From: Synergistaceae bacterium
Lineage (GTDB): Bacteria > Synergistota > Synergistia > Synergistales > Aminobacteriaceae
Assembly: GCA_018436785.1 (NCBI GenBank)
Contig: JAHDKR010000025.1
Location: 1 to 57,581 of the forward strand
DNA length: 57,581 bases
Direction: 5' to 3'
In this document: one piece after another, positions 23,179 through 32,122 of the stretch
Layout of the letters: each line of letters begins with the position of its first letter
Position numbering within the stretch: position 1 is the first letter of the stretch
Position numbers and translations under genes: made by a program
The notes under the pieces: generated by a model
What the model saw: the letters and a program-made list of their open reading frames with translations, nothing else
Told to the model about the DNA's origin: nothing
The model's database searches: none

Positions 23179-26100
23179 TTAGCGGAGGAAATCCACGAGA
23201 GTGGGCTGGACTATTTTGGCGATGACGGCGAGGCTGGACTGATAGACTGCCTGGGCCATCAGGAACTTGGTGCTTGTTTCGGCGAGATCGACGTCGGAAA
23301 CCTTGCTGTATAGTTCGGTGACGTAGACGTTGTTCTGTTTGAAGCGCGCCTGGTTGTTCTCGTACCGGTTGAGTATGGCGCCGCCGGACGTTCGGCAGCG
23401 GAGCAGGTTGTCGATGAAGTCGTCGATCTGCTTGAGCATGACGTTGCTCAGACCCTCGCGATCCTCCGCGGTGACGGAGTCGGCAAGCTTTTCAAGGACG
23501 CCGAAGAAGTCGGTCTTCTTGCCGTCGGAAGCCGTCCGGACAACGACGTTCTGGGTGTAGCGGCCGGAGGAGGTCGGAGGGCGGGATTCGGTCTGTGTGA
23601 CGCCGATTCCCGTCAATGCCGCTTGCGCCGTTCCTCCGATTTCGACGGAGTACCCGCGGGGCGAAGTAATGACGAGGTACTTTTCCCCCGCAGTCCCGTT
23701 ATCGACCAGCTGCGCTTTAACATCCATCCCTTGGAAGCGGGCGTTGATCGCGGCGACCACGTCCTCGGCGTCGATACTCCCGGATTCGTTGCTGTCCGCT
23801 ATGGCGTTGAGGTCGATTGTATGGGTATACCCGTCGACAGCGATCTCCAGAGTGTCTCCGGCGGCAGGAGCCCAAGGGATAGCGGCAAGGTTCACGGTTC
23901 CCCGTATCGCGTTGTCAATCTCCACCGTGGCGGCGACGTTTCCCTCCACGTCGAAAATGGATACGGGAGAACCGTCTTTTGCGGCGATATGGAGCGAGAC
24001 GTCCGATGCGGGATCAGTGACGTCGCCGTCGAAAAAGTTGACGTCGAGCCACCCGCCCCCGGCGGAACGAAGTTTTTCGGCGATCATCTGAGGGGTGTCG
24101 CCCGTCGAGATATCCACGTCGACCGTTCGTCCGAGGGACTCGATCCGGATGGTTCCAGCTGCAATCGCCTTCAAAGGATCCGTCGGGTCGAAGGAGCCCC
24201 CTGTCACTCCCGAGGCGATTCCCATCTGCATGGCGATTCCCGCCGTATGCGAGGGGTTCCACGTCGGGTCGGCTACGGGAAGGTCGACGATGCGAAGGGA
24301 TTCCCCGTTCAGCGCATACAGGGCGACCTGATCCGTATTCGCGGGGGGAGTCGCATTGTCCTTCAACACCGTGTAGCCGAGCAATTTTTCTCCCGCCGCG
24401 GCATTCACCTGTTTGACGATCTGATCCATCACCTTGACCTGATCCACTACCTGTGGTGTTGCCAGCGGGTCGACGGCGACGTCGTCGGGGTAGAGCTTGA
24501 CCATGAAGTCCTCTCCTCCCACCGTGACCTTGATCTGCGCCGCAGCGTTCCGGTCGACGCAGGGGATGTTCGGGAAGACGGCTGTTGCTGTGGCGCTCCC
24601 GTTGTTCTGAATCGCCGTGGAAAACCCGAAGTCCATGGCGTAGCCTGAAGTGTTCTTGTCGAAGACGACAAGCGGTTTGTTCGTCTTCGGGCGAATCAGA
24701 AGGCGCTTCGTCGCCTCTTCGAGGCTGAGGCTGGTTCCCAGGCCCGCCTCGGTTTCGTCTTCCTGCACGACGACCTCGAGCCAGTCGCCGGCGACCTGGC
24801 GGATGCGTTCGGCCAGCTCTTCAACTGTCACGACTTTCGCTCCTCCGTCGTCGTCTATCACAAGTTCCGCATAGTTATCTCCGCTCTCGAAGCGCAAGTG
24901 AAGGTTGCCTTTGTCGAGGGCGATATCCCCGTCGAACTGGACGCTTTTAAGTGTCGTCTCCATACCCAGCAGGGAGGCGAAGTCGATATGGCTGTGATCG
25001 ACCGGACGTTTCGACGGCTGCGAGGCGACGGTGACCGTCTCGTCCGTCAGGGGGTCGAAGGATGAGGAGAAAAGCGCGCGCGCGCCTCCCGTCAGCTCCA
25101 CGCTGAATTCGACTCCGGCGTTCCGGGCCGCGAGAACAATAGTATCGCCTGCGGAATTCACTCTGGAGACCATTCCCGTAACGTTTGACAGCTTGTCCGC
25201 TATGCTTGAGAGGGCTTCCCCGACGGAGATATTGATCGTCGTTTCGTTGCCGTCGATGGAAACGGTGATTTTCCCGTCTGCGGTAGGGGGGACTCCGCCG
25301 AGGCTCGCGATGGACTGAGGTTGATCGACCAAGTCCGTCTCCGGCCACCCTGTAACCTGGACGGGCTCTCCTGTATGGCTCTGGAAGACAAGGCGTTGTG
25401 TCCCGGAGGCAACGTCTTTCTGTACTGAAACTGAAAGCAGGCGGCTGATGTCGCCCATCTCGGTGCTTGTATTGATTTGCTGGGCGATCTGATCGAGAGA
25501 AAGTCCTTTTACTTCACCGTCGTCGCGGAACTGGTTGTAGTCGGTCAGTTCGACGATGTTGCTCCGGTTGCTGTCGGTCCAGTCCTCGGAGAGGCGGACT
25601 TTGACCGTGCGTTCTCCCACGGCGATTTGGAGTATTTCGTCCCGTCCGCTCCAGACGAAGTCCATGGGCAGATCTACGCTGGTGAGCGTGTTCGAGGTGT
25701 AGTCTTCCGGGAAGACCTCGCGTCCGTGAAAGCTGACGTTGCCGACGACGCTCTTCTCCACCTCGTACTGCACCTTGCCCGTGTTGCCGTTGTAGACCAC
25801 GTTCCCCTGCGCGTCGCGCTCGAAGGGGCGGACGCCGGTGGAAAGGCCGGAGAGCAAAAAACGTCCCTCTACGGAGTAGTTCGCGATGTTGCGCAGCTCC
25901 TCCTGCAGCTCGTTTATCTCGGCCGCGATGGCCTCGGTCTCCCCGGGCCCGAGAGCGCCGTTGCCCGCGTAGATGGTGAGTTCGCGGATGCGGTGGGCGA
26001 CGTCGGTCATCTGATTGAAGGCTTCGTCGGTATTGGAGAGCCAGGTCATGGCGTCGTCCTGATTGCGAATGTACTGCGTATTCTCCAGCAGCGTAGTCTG

Positions 26101-26259
26101 AAGTGCCAGCTCCCGCGTAACGTCGATGGGGTGGTCCGACGGACGGGCGTGCTTCTTTCCCGTGGCAAGCTGATGCTGATAGTCAAGCAGCCGGGAGAGG
26201 TTGTTGTGCATATCCGACAGCATGAGGTTCTGGACCATTGAATTGGTAACTCGCGGCAT
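23179..26259 (-). CDS. flgL: Flagellar hook-filament junction protein FlgL, greatly enlarged
   Basis: A 1026-aa FlgL (HAP3); usual length is about 300. The flagellin-like ends are conserved: VTNSMVQNLMLSDMHNN and ATGKKHARPSDHP at the N-terminus, with RIRELTIYAGNGALGPGE, and KVSDVDLAETSTKFLMAQ near the C-terminus. Between about 205 and 880 lie roughly six copies of a module made of a beta hairpin, an IA-x2-IN-like helix and a closing beta segment (about 207-305, 328-392, 450-535, 574-662, 700-775, 800-877). They resemble the flagellin-IN motif. The start is ATG 26259. It is the last gene of flgM-flgN-flgK-flgL. Confidence 0.93.
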   Translation of the reverse strand: MPRVTNSMVQNLMLSDMHNNLSRLLDYQHQLATGKKHARPSDHPIDVTRELALQTTLLENTQYIRNQDDAMTWLSNTDEAFNQMTDVAHRIRELTIYAGNGALGPGETEAIAAEINELQEELRNIANYSVEGRFLLSGLSTGVRPFERDAQGNVVYNGNTGKVQYEVEKSVVGNVSFHGREVFPEDYTSNTLTSVDLPMDFVWSGRDEILQIAVGERTVKVRLSEDWTDSNRSNIVELTDYNQFRDDGEVKGLSLDQIAQQINTSTEMGDISRLLSVSVQKDVASGTQRLVFQSHTGEPVQVTGWPETDLVDQPQSIASLGGVPPTADGKITVSIDGNETTINISVGEALSSIADKLSNVTGMVSRVNSAGDTIVLAARNAGVEFSVELTGGARALFSSSFDPLTDETVTVASQPSKRPVDHSHIDFASLLGMETTLKSVQFDGDIALDKGNLHLRFESGDNYAELVIDDDGGAKVVTVEELAERIRQVAGDWLEVVVQEDETEAGLGTSLSLEEATKRLLIRPKTNKPLVVFDKNTSGYAMDFGFSTAIQNNGSATATAVFPNIPCVDRNAAAQIKVTVGGEDFMVKLYPDDVAVDPLATPQVVDQVKVMDQIVKQVNAAAGEKLLGYTVLKDNATPPANTDQVALYALNGESLRIVDLPVADPTWNPSHTAGIAMQMGIASGVTGGSFDPTDPLKAIAAGTIRIESLGRTVDVDISTGDTPQMIAEKLRSAGGGWLDVNFFDGDVTDPASDVSLHIAAKDGSPVSIFDVEGNVAATVEIDNAIRGTVNLAAIPWAPAAGDTLEIAVDGYTHTIDLNAIADSNESGSIDAEDVVAAINARFQGMDVKAQLVDNGTAGEKYLVITSPRGYSVEIGGTAQAALTGIGVTQTESRPPTSSGRYTQNVVVRTASDGKKTDFFGVLEKLADSVTAEDREGLSNVMLKQIDDFIDNLLRCRTSGGAILNRYENNQARFKQNNVYVTELYSKVSDVDLAETSTKFLMAQAVYQSSLAVIAKIVQPTLVDFLR

Positions 26260-26280
26260 GGTAACTCCTCCCTCCGTCCT

Positions 26281-28803
26281 TTATCTGCCCACGACGCCCA
26301 TGCCGTTGATAATCCTGTCGAGCATCTCGTCGATGGTGGTGATGTAGCGGGAGATAGCGTTGAACGCCTGCTGGAACTTGATGATGTCCATCATCTCCTC
26401 GTCGATGTTGACGCCCATAACGGACTGGCGCTGGTTGTCGATCTGGTTGATGAGCGTATCCTGATTTTTGAGCATGGTCTGGGCCCGCTGCCCCTGCGAC
26501 CCCAGATTGGCGATGAACGCCTCGTAGAACGTGTTGAAGTCGGAGCTGCGGCTCTGGAGCACTTTTGTCTGCTTGAGCTGGGCCATGCGGAGCGCATTGC
26601 TGCCGTCACCCTCGCCCAGCGTATGTCCGGTTCCATCGCCGCTTGCCGCCGCGATCAGGCTGCGGTCCTCGTCGATCGCCCGGTTTATGGAGAGGTTGCG
26701 GCTGGCGCCATACAGCGTGTTTATTGGCGTGAAATAGGCATATCCTGTGGTCGCGGCGTTCTCTCCCGTGCCGTGACCGGCGTAGTGGATCGCGTTCATC
26801 TCGCTCGCCAGCGTGTAGGCCATTTCGTCGAAGACGTCGGAAAAATTGAGGATGATATCGTCCCGCGCTTCAAGCACGCCCTTGATCGCGCCGCCCTTGA
26901 TGTGGTGCCGGACGGTGATGCTCGACTGGCCTTCGGACTTGAGGTCGAGGCGTATGCCTTCGGAAACCTCTTCCATCACGGTCGCGGAGTAGTCGTTCAA
27001 TATCGGAACGCGCCGGGCGTTCCTGAATGCATTGCTCTCCGACAGATAGAGTTTTCCGTTGAAGGTGAAGGCTGCGTCGCGGGAAAGCTCTTTGAAGCTT
27101 GTATCATCGTCGCCGTTCAGCAGACCGAGGCGTTTTGCTATCTGAAGGCTGCCGTTGGCGTCACCCATCACGTTGATACGGTGCGCTTCGCCGACGGCGT
27201 TGCTTTCAAGAATCAGAAAGTAGGTATCTGTGGTCTCGTCGAGTTGAATGGAAGCGTGAAGCCAGCCCTCAGGCTGCTCCAACCCATTGGCAGCGGCATA
27301 GGCGCTGTTTATCTTGTTACGGATGGTTTCCAGCGTATCTTCTTCGACGACGTCGATCGAAATCGTCGGCGCATCGTTGACGATACCCAAAGTAGAGGCA
27401 AGACCACCCTGAACGTCAACAACCGATATAAGGTGATTGTCAGCGGATGCGAGCGTCATCTGGGTTCCGGCGGCGTTCACGGAAGAAGCAATGTTACCGG
27501 TAAAACTGGTGTTAAAAAATGAGTCCAGTTCGCTGAGCATAAGATTCGTTCCGGCAGAGGACGCCGTATTCACGCCGTCGGAAAGATCCCATTGACTTGC
27601 CCCGTCGTTCCAGGTAACCGTTATATCCTTTTCGAAACTGCCCGCAGAAACCCTGAGTACGTATTCGTCTCCCGTCGTCCCGGCGGTCAGAACCACTCCC
27701 GCGCCGGGAGGCGTCGAGTCGAAGAGCGACGATGTCACACGCGTCCCCTGGCTGCCGACCTGCAAAGAAAAGGAGCCGCTGAGGTTGAGCGCCTCGGTGG
27801 TCGTTTCCGGCTTCACCCTGACATTGTCAGGCGATCCCGGAGGGCATTCTCCGTCCCCTTGCCCGACCGACCACGCGGTCTCGCTGGCGAGCCGCTTCAC
27901 ATCGACGTAGTGTGCTCCCTCCGGCGCGCCCTGTTCCACGATTGCGTGGACGACATCCGGATTGGACACAATGTCGAAGAGGTTGTCCTCGACCTGCACG
28001 TCGAAGAAACCGCCGTTGCCGATTACATCGACGAGGACAAGATGGCGTGTTTTGTCGCCCTGAACTAGAAGTTTGCCGTGCAGGTCGATCTTGAACTCGC
28101 CGTCACCTTCAAGGCACGGCGGGTTGACGCTGATGTCGATGAACTCCGAAAGTTTTTCGACCAACAGGTCGCGACGATCCAAAAGGTCGTTCGGATTTCC
28201 TCCCGTACCCTGAACCTGCGCAATAGTGACATTGAGCGCGGCTATCTGGTCGATGAGCGTGTTGCTCTCATCCACCATCAGCTTAACCTCGCGGTTCATG
28301 GCGACGCGGTATTCGTCGTAGTTCTGAACAAGCTGATCGAGATAGACGGTGAGATTTTTTGTCTTTTCGACCATCTCCTCCCGGACCGCGGAACTGTCGG
28401 GGCGCTTGTGCAGCTCCTGAAGGCTGGTCCAGTATTCGTCGAGCGAAGCTTTCAGTCCTTTGCCGCCCGGCTCGTTCACGTAAACTTCAAGGGTTGTCAA
28501 CGCACGGTCAATCTGCTCCCAGTATCCTTTGACAGTGCTCTCCTCCCGGAATTGGATGTCGAGGAACGCGTCCCGGAGACGGGTGATGGCGTCAATCTTG
28601 ACGCCGGTACCGATCTGTCCGGGAATGGCGGGGCGATTGAACGCGGGGACAGTGAACGGATCGGTGGTCGATGGCTCGACACGCTGCCTTGAGTAGCCCT
28701 CGACGTCGGCGTTCGATATGTTGTGTCCGGCGGTTTCCATACCCCGGCGGAAGTAGTCGAGGGCGCGGCGGCCCATTTCAAGTCCGAAAAAGCTGTTCAA
28801 CAT
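26281..28803 (-). CDS. flgK: Flagellar hook-associated protein FlgK (HAP1), enlarged
   Basis: An 840-aa FlgK from the ATG at 28803; typical length is 450-650. The N-terminal FGLEMGRRALDYFRRGME-type segment with AGHNISNADVEGYSRQRV is diagnostic. The C-terminus (NIDEEMMDIIKFQQAFNA) is the rod/hook-family tail. The middle is expanded with beta-rich sequence, including a flagellin-IN-like SIDVVEEDTLETIRNKINS. AAGGAGG lies 11 nt before the ATG. It is followed by flgL after 21 bp. FlgK joins the hook to the filament together with FlgL. Confidence 0.95.
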   Translation of the reverse strand: MLNSFFGLEMGRRALDYFRRGMETAGHNISNADVEGYSRQRVEPSTTDPFTVPAFNRPAIPGQIGTGVKIDAITRLRDAFLDIQFREESTVKGYWEQIDRALTTLEVYVNEPGGKGLKASLDEYWTSLQELHKRPDSSAVREEMVEKTKNLTVYLDQLVQNYDEYRVAMNREVKLMVDESNTLIDQIAALNVTIAQVQGTGGNPNDLLDRRDLLVEKLSEFIDISVNPPCLEGDGEFKIDLHGKLLVQGDKTRHLVLVDVIGNGGFFDVQVEDNLFDIVSNPDVVHAIVEQGAPEGAHYVDVKRLASETAWSVGQGDGECPPGSPDNVRVKPETTTEALNLSGSFSLQVGSQGTRVTSSLFDSTPPGAGVVLTAGTTGDEYVLRVSAGSFEKDITVTWNDGASQWDLSDGVNTASSAGTNLMLSELDSFFNTSFTGNIASSVNAAGTQMTLASADNHLISVVDVQGGLASTLGIVNDAPTISIDVVEEDTLETIRNKINSAYAAANGLEQPEGWLHASIQLDETTDTYFLILESNAVGEAHRINVMGDANGSLQIAKRLGLLNGDDDTSFKELSRDAAFTFNGKLYLSESNAFRNARRVPILNDYSATVMEEVSEGIRLDLKSEGQSSITVRHHIKGGAIKGVLEARDDIILNFSDVFDEMAYTLASEMNAIHYAGHGTGENAATTGYAYFTPINTLYGASRNLSINRAIDEDRSLIAAASGDGTGHTLGEGDGSNALRMAQLKQTKVLQSRSSDFNTFYEAFIANLGSQGQRAQTMLKNQDTLINQIDNQRQSVMGVNIDEEMMDIIKFQQAFNAISRYITTIDEMLDRIINGMGVVGR

Positions 28804-28819
28804 GGGGATGGCAGCCTCC

Positions 28820-29272
28820 TTATCCTTTAAAATCAACGCCGGAGCGCGAGGACGGGTACATTCCTTCGAGCCGTCGCCACTCCGCGGCCATCATGCCGTT
28901 GAGGCGCTGGTTCTCCTCGACGAGCGAGGAGATGATATACATCTCCGACTGAAGCACCTTCACCTGCCGAAGGACTTCGTCGGCTTCTTTTTTCAGCAGC
29001 AAAGCAGCCTGTTCAGGGAGCCGCGAACAAATGGCCGATACGTTGGGTTCGCACCCAAGCGCTGCCGCCAGTTCGGAAGCCGCGCGTCTGCGCCGCTCTT
29101 CGGCGGCTTCCGCAGCGAACCCAGCCGCCTGTTGTTCGCGGAAGAGGTCCTGTAATAATTCGAGGCGCCCTTCTTTGAGCGCCTCTCTCTGCCGTACAGT
29201 AACTTCACCGAGCGTGCGCAGAATCTCCGCCTGCTTGGCCAGCGCGTCTCCCAGAGAGGACGGTGAAGGCAC
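28820..29272 (-). CDS. flgN: Flagellar export chaperone FlgN
   Basis: A 150-aa all-helical protein with heptad-like Leu/Ala and Glu/Arg pattern. This is typical of FlgN, which escorts FlgK and FlgL to the export gate. The family is weakly conserved, so the assignment rests on length, helical content and its place between flgM and flgK. The start is GTG 29272 with GGGAGGAG upstream, 2 bp after the flgM stop. The C-terminal helix (LEGMYPSSRSGVDFKG) is where FlgN binds its partners. Confidence 0.75.
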   Translation of the reverse strand: MPSPSSLGDALAKQAEILRTLGEVTVRQREALKEGRLELLQDLFREQQAAGFAAEAAEERRRRAASELAAALGCEPNVSAICSRLPEQAALLLKKEADEVLRQVKVLQSEMYIISSLVEENQRLNGMMAAEWRRLEGMYPSSRSGVDFKG

Positions 29273-29274
29273 GT

Positions 29275-29562
29275 CTACTCCTCCCGGTCGAGCAGCCCCG
29301 CGCCGATAAGGCTTCGCGCCACTTGGTTCATATCCGGTGAGTAGGTTCCCTCGGCTATCTGTTTTTTGAAATCCTCGACGAGCTGTTCGCGAACGTCGGG
29401 TATCTTTTTTAACTCGCCGGAAACTTTAGCGAGCGCGACGGCAAAGGAGCTGAACTCTACTCCGTCGCCTTTGCCCCCCTCGCGGGAAGGTTTGTACCCT
29501 TTCTTCGCGTTAAGTTTGTCCATTACGTTTGGTCCATACACGCCGGGAATCTTATCGATCAT
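29275..29562 (-). CDS. flgM: Anti-sigma-28 factor FlgM
   Basis: A 95-aa FlgM, which holds sigma-28 inactive until the hook is complete and FlgM is exported. The N-terminus MIDKIPGVYGPN and the C-terminal sigma-binding helices VREQLVEDFKKQIAEGTYSP, then ARSLIGAGLL, are typical. ATG 29562 has GGGGTGA 5 nt upstream; longer in-frame starts lie within comF. A sigma-28-like promoter directly upstream means that the anti-sigma factor is itself in the regulon. This is normal feedback. Confidence 0.9.
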   Translation of the reverse strand: MIDKIPGVYGPNVMDKLNAKKGYKPSREGGKGDGVEFSSFAVALAKVSGELKKIPDVREQLVEDFKKQIAEGTYSPDMNQVARSLIGAGLLDREE

Positions 29563-29599
29563 TTTTATCACCCCGAAAGAAACTTTTCTCTTCACTTTG

Positions 29600-29627
29600 T
29601 TATCGGACGCCGCGCATCCCCTCTTTA
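29600..29627 (-). promoter_or_regulatory. Sigma-28-like promoter of flgM-flgN-flgK-flgL
   Basis: TAAAGAGG (29627-29620), a 12-nt spacer and TCCGATAA (29607-29600) match TAAAGTTT-N11-GCCGATAA with a good -35 core and seven of eight at -10. The site lies in the last codons of comF, and the comF stop overlaps the -10. Confidence 0.65.
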
Positions 29628-30250
29628 GTCCGGGGCGCGCAGGTCCACGAAAGTCCGAGGACGGGAACGCCACCTCCGCGACGTACTGTTTCCGCGGCTC
29701 GTTCCAAGGTTGTACCGGTTGTAGCGACGTCGTCCACAAGGACGATTCTCTTTCCCGCAACGCTCTTCGTCACAGGCGAAAAGACGTCGCGGGGCATCAT
29801 TTTCCGTTCCTCCTGCCCCAGAGAAGTCTGTTCTTCACGACGTTCGCTCCAGACGAGCCCTTCTTTGGCAGGAATCCCCCATTCTCTTGCCGCGCCTGCG
29901 GCAAGAGCAAGAGACTGGTTGTAGGCTCGTTCGCTCCCGCGGTGCAGCGGGACGGGAACGAGCAGATCGGCGTCCGGACGGGGGAAGATGCGCCCCAGCG
30001 CACGGCCCATCGCGACGCCGAGCGACCGGTCTCCTCCGTACTTCAGCGCGAGGACAAGCTCCCGGAGCACGCCGTCGTGCTCTCCGCCCGACCAGAGCGG
30101 GAGGCTCCCAAGATCCATCGGCATCGGAGGCTCAAGACAGGGCAACAGACAGAGAACGCACGCGGACTCCCCGAGCGCGCCGCAGAAGGGGCACGCCCGG
30201 GGCCAGAAAAGGTGCGCGGCAAAGCGGAAAAGCTCCTCAAGAGTACTCAA
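29600..30250 (-). CDS. comF: ComF-family phosphoribosyltransferase-like protein
   Basis: A 216-aa ComF protein of the type I phosphoribosyltransferase fold, linked in other bacteria to DNA uptake or recombination. It has an N-terminal zinc-binding cysteine pair (CPFCG and CVLCLLPC), the ALKYGGDRSLGV segment, and the PRPP motif RIVLVDDVATTGTTLE. The start is TTG 30250, overlapping the acetyltransferase gene by 14 bp, with AGGCGG upstream. Its end contains the flgM promoter. Competence genes are not otherwise seen here. Confidence 0.85.
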   Translation of the reverse strand: MSTLEELFRFAAHLFWPRACPFCGALGESACVLCLLPCLEPPMPMDLGSLPLWSGGEHDGVLRELVLALKYGGDRSLGVAMGRALGRIFPRPDADLLVPVPLHRGSERAYNQSLALAAGAAREWGIPAKEGLVWSERREEQTSLGQEERKMMPRDVFSPVTKSVAGKRIVLVDDVATTGTTLERAAETVRRGGGVPVLGLSWTCAPRTKEGMRGVR

Positions 30251-30656
30251 TCGGCCGCCTCAGGAGCATGAGGGCGCCCTCTTTCGGGGCGAAGCCGTGC
30301 GGAACGAGAAAGGGGGCGAGTTCGCTGGTATAGGTGATGATCAACGGAATCGGCTTGATCGCCGGGTGGTTGAGCGCATAGTCGAGCAGCGCGGTTCCCA
30401 CCTTTTTACCCTGATGATCAGGGTGTACCATGATGTCCCAGAGAGATCCCCGGTAGATGAAGTCGGTCAGTATCCTGCAGAAAGCGACAAGGTGTTCCTC
30501 GTAACGCACACTGAAGCACATCGAAGTGCCGCGAAGCATGCGGTCTATGTCCTCGACGGAGCGGCTCCGCCCCCATCGGGTAAAGCGGTAGAGGTTGGCC
30601 AGCTCGGAGGCGAGCATCGCGTTCTTGCTGTCGTAAAAAAAGTAGCCGCCGTTCAC
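30237..30656 (-). CDS. GNAT-family N-acetyltransferase
   Basis: A 139-aa acetyltransferase. The acetyl-CoA site reads WDIMVHPDHQGKKVGTALLD, with the Q/R-x-x-G-x-G/A pattern, and the C-terminal LVPHGFAPKEGALMLLRRP is the usual last strand. GTG 30656 overlaps the stop of the zinc-ribbon gene (GTGA) and has GGAGG 7 nt upstream. The longer open frame to 30878 reads out-of-frame zinc-ribbon sequence. The substrate is unknown; PanZ and other small GNATs have this length. Confidence 0.85.
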   Translation of the reverse strand: MNGGYFFYDSKNAMLASELANLYRFTRWGRSRSVEDIDRMLRGTSMCFSVRYEEHLVAFCRILTDFIYRGSLWDIMVHPDHQGKKVGTALLDYALNHPAIKPIPLIITYTSELAPFLVPHGFAPKEGALMLLRRPIEYS

Positions 30657-30871
30657 GGCCTTTCCTCCATACCTCCGTGCGTCGCAAGGGCCATACCGCA
30701 GACGATGGAGCGGAGATCGGATTTCCGGGCGTCGGAGGAGACCGGAAGCTGCATGACCTGCCCCGTACCGCAAACCGGACAGATCCAGGTGGCGCGGGCC
30801 ATTCCGTCGCCGTCGGGCGTTCCGGCGATGACCTTCGTTTCTCCGCAAATTTGACAGGCGACTATGAGCAT
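30653..30871 (-). CDS. Small zinc-ribbon protein
   Basis: A 72-aa protein with two CxxC pairs, CQICG and CPVCG, spaced as a zinc ribbon. The rest (ARKSDLRSIVCGMALATHG) is a short amphipathic tail. I do not recognise a named family. ATG 30871 has GGAGG 8 nt upstream. It is coupled to the acetyltransferase by the GTGA overlap and lies 21 bp after the DUF3084 gene. Confidence 0.75.
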   Translation of the reverse strand: MLIVACQICGETKVIAGTPDGDGMARATWICPVCGTGQVMQLPVSSDARKSDLRSIVCGMALATHGGMEERP

Positions 30872-30892
30872 TGCGCATTCCTCCACAGGAAA

Positions 30893-32059
30893 CTAATTTT
30901 CTTCGGCAGGGCGTATCTCGATGGAGACGCGTACCGGACCTTCAGTATGAATGTCCTCGGCCGCGGTTACCTCGACAAGCACCGGTCCGTCCGCCCGTGT
31001 GAGACGGTCCACGGCTTCAAAGAACTGCGCCCCGTCGAGCGTTCCCACATTGCCGGTGACGGGGTCGGGTTTGATGTCGTCGGCGACGGCTTTTCTGTTC
31101 ACCATCCGAAGGATGAGGTGCAGCTCGGTCTCCGCGTTGATTCCTTCGTAGGGTTTGAGCGTCCGCCGGGTCAAAAGCTCTCCTCTTCTATAGACGAGAA
31201 CGCTGTCGTACACTTCGTAGACGACGCGGATATCCTCCCCGAAAACCGCATTTCCCTCAGCTATCGCGCGGACGAACTTCCTCGACGGCTGACCTGAACA
31301 CTCGGCGATACGCTCCGCCTCTTTTTCCAGATCGACGGAAAGGAGCACGTCGGCGGACGGCTGGCCGGTTCTGGCGGCAACGACGAACTCCGCCTGTTTT
31401 CGCAGCTCCTGGAAGATGCGTTCGACGTCGCTGCGGCTGCTCATCGGCTCGACGGGCGCCTGGGCGAGTATTTCCATGGCGAAGACGGAGATGCGGCCGC
31501 TGCGTACCTGGATGAGCCCCTTCCTCAGGGCTTCCGCTTCCTCCTTGAGCTCTTCGACGGAGCGTGAGAGCGCGGCCTTCTCCTGCTCCACCTGTTCTTT
31601 TTCCGTTTGAGTGCGGACAAGGCTTGCGCGGGCCTCGTCGAGCAGGGGCGCGACGCTCTCCAGCTCCGCTTGGACTCCGGCGAGCTTCTTCTGCTGCTCT
31701 TGGAGTTTGGTCTCGCTGCCGACGAGGTTGATCGCCATGAGCTCCGCTTCGTCGCGGCTTTTTTGAAGATCTCGTGTGAGCGTCTGAAGCTGTCCCTGAA
31801 TGAATTTCATACTGAAGAGGGCGGTGCGGACGTTGTCCGATATGACCGTCATGGTGATAAGGATGGCGATGGAGATGAGAATGCCGGTGAAGGCGGTGAT
31901 CACCCTGCTGGTGTCGCGTGGGCGAAGCCCGAAGAGAGAGATGCGGCGTTTGCCTATACGCATTCCAAGGACATCCCCGAGGTACGCGAGGACGCCGCTG
32001 AGGAGGACCAGCGTGAGAATGAGCCTCCAGTTCATGTCCGACCAGATTTGGATCTGCAT
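30893..32059 (-). CDS. DUF3084-type membrane protein with coiled coil
   Basis: A 388-aa protein of the DUF3084 type. It has two N-terminal membrane segments (LILTLVLLSGVLAYLGDVLG and VITAFTGILISIAILITMTV). A long coiled coil (about 90-190: RDLQKSRDEAELM onwards) and a C-terminal soluble domain follow. The start is ATG 32059, with GAGGGGAG 5 nt upstream. The family is found in cyanobacteria and Synergistota-like genomes and its function is not known. The architecture suggests an envelope scaffold. Confidence 0.8.
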   Translation of the reverse strand: MQIQIWSDMNWRLILTLVLLSGVLAYLGDVLGMRIGKRRISLFGLRPRDTSRVITAFTGILISIAILITMTVISDNVRTALFSMKFIQGQLQTLTRDLQKSRDEAELMAINLVGSETKLQEQQKKLAGVQAELESVAPLLDEARASLVRTQTEKEQVEQEKAALSRSVEELKEEAEALRKGLIQVRSGRISVFAMEILAQAPVEPMSSRSDVERIFQELRKQAEFVVAARTGQPSADVLLSVDLEKEAERIAECSGQPSRKFVRAIAEGNAVFGEDIRVVYEVYDSVLVYRRGELLTRRTLKPYEGINAETELHLILRMVNRKAVADDIKPDPVTGNVGTLDGAQFFEAVDRLTRADGPVLVEVTAAEDIHTEGPVRVSIEIRPAEEN

Positions 32060-32122
32060 GCGCACTCCCCTCGATCTTCTTCCGCTGAAACGTCCGGACG
32101 CGTGTTCGCGTCAACGAAACTA

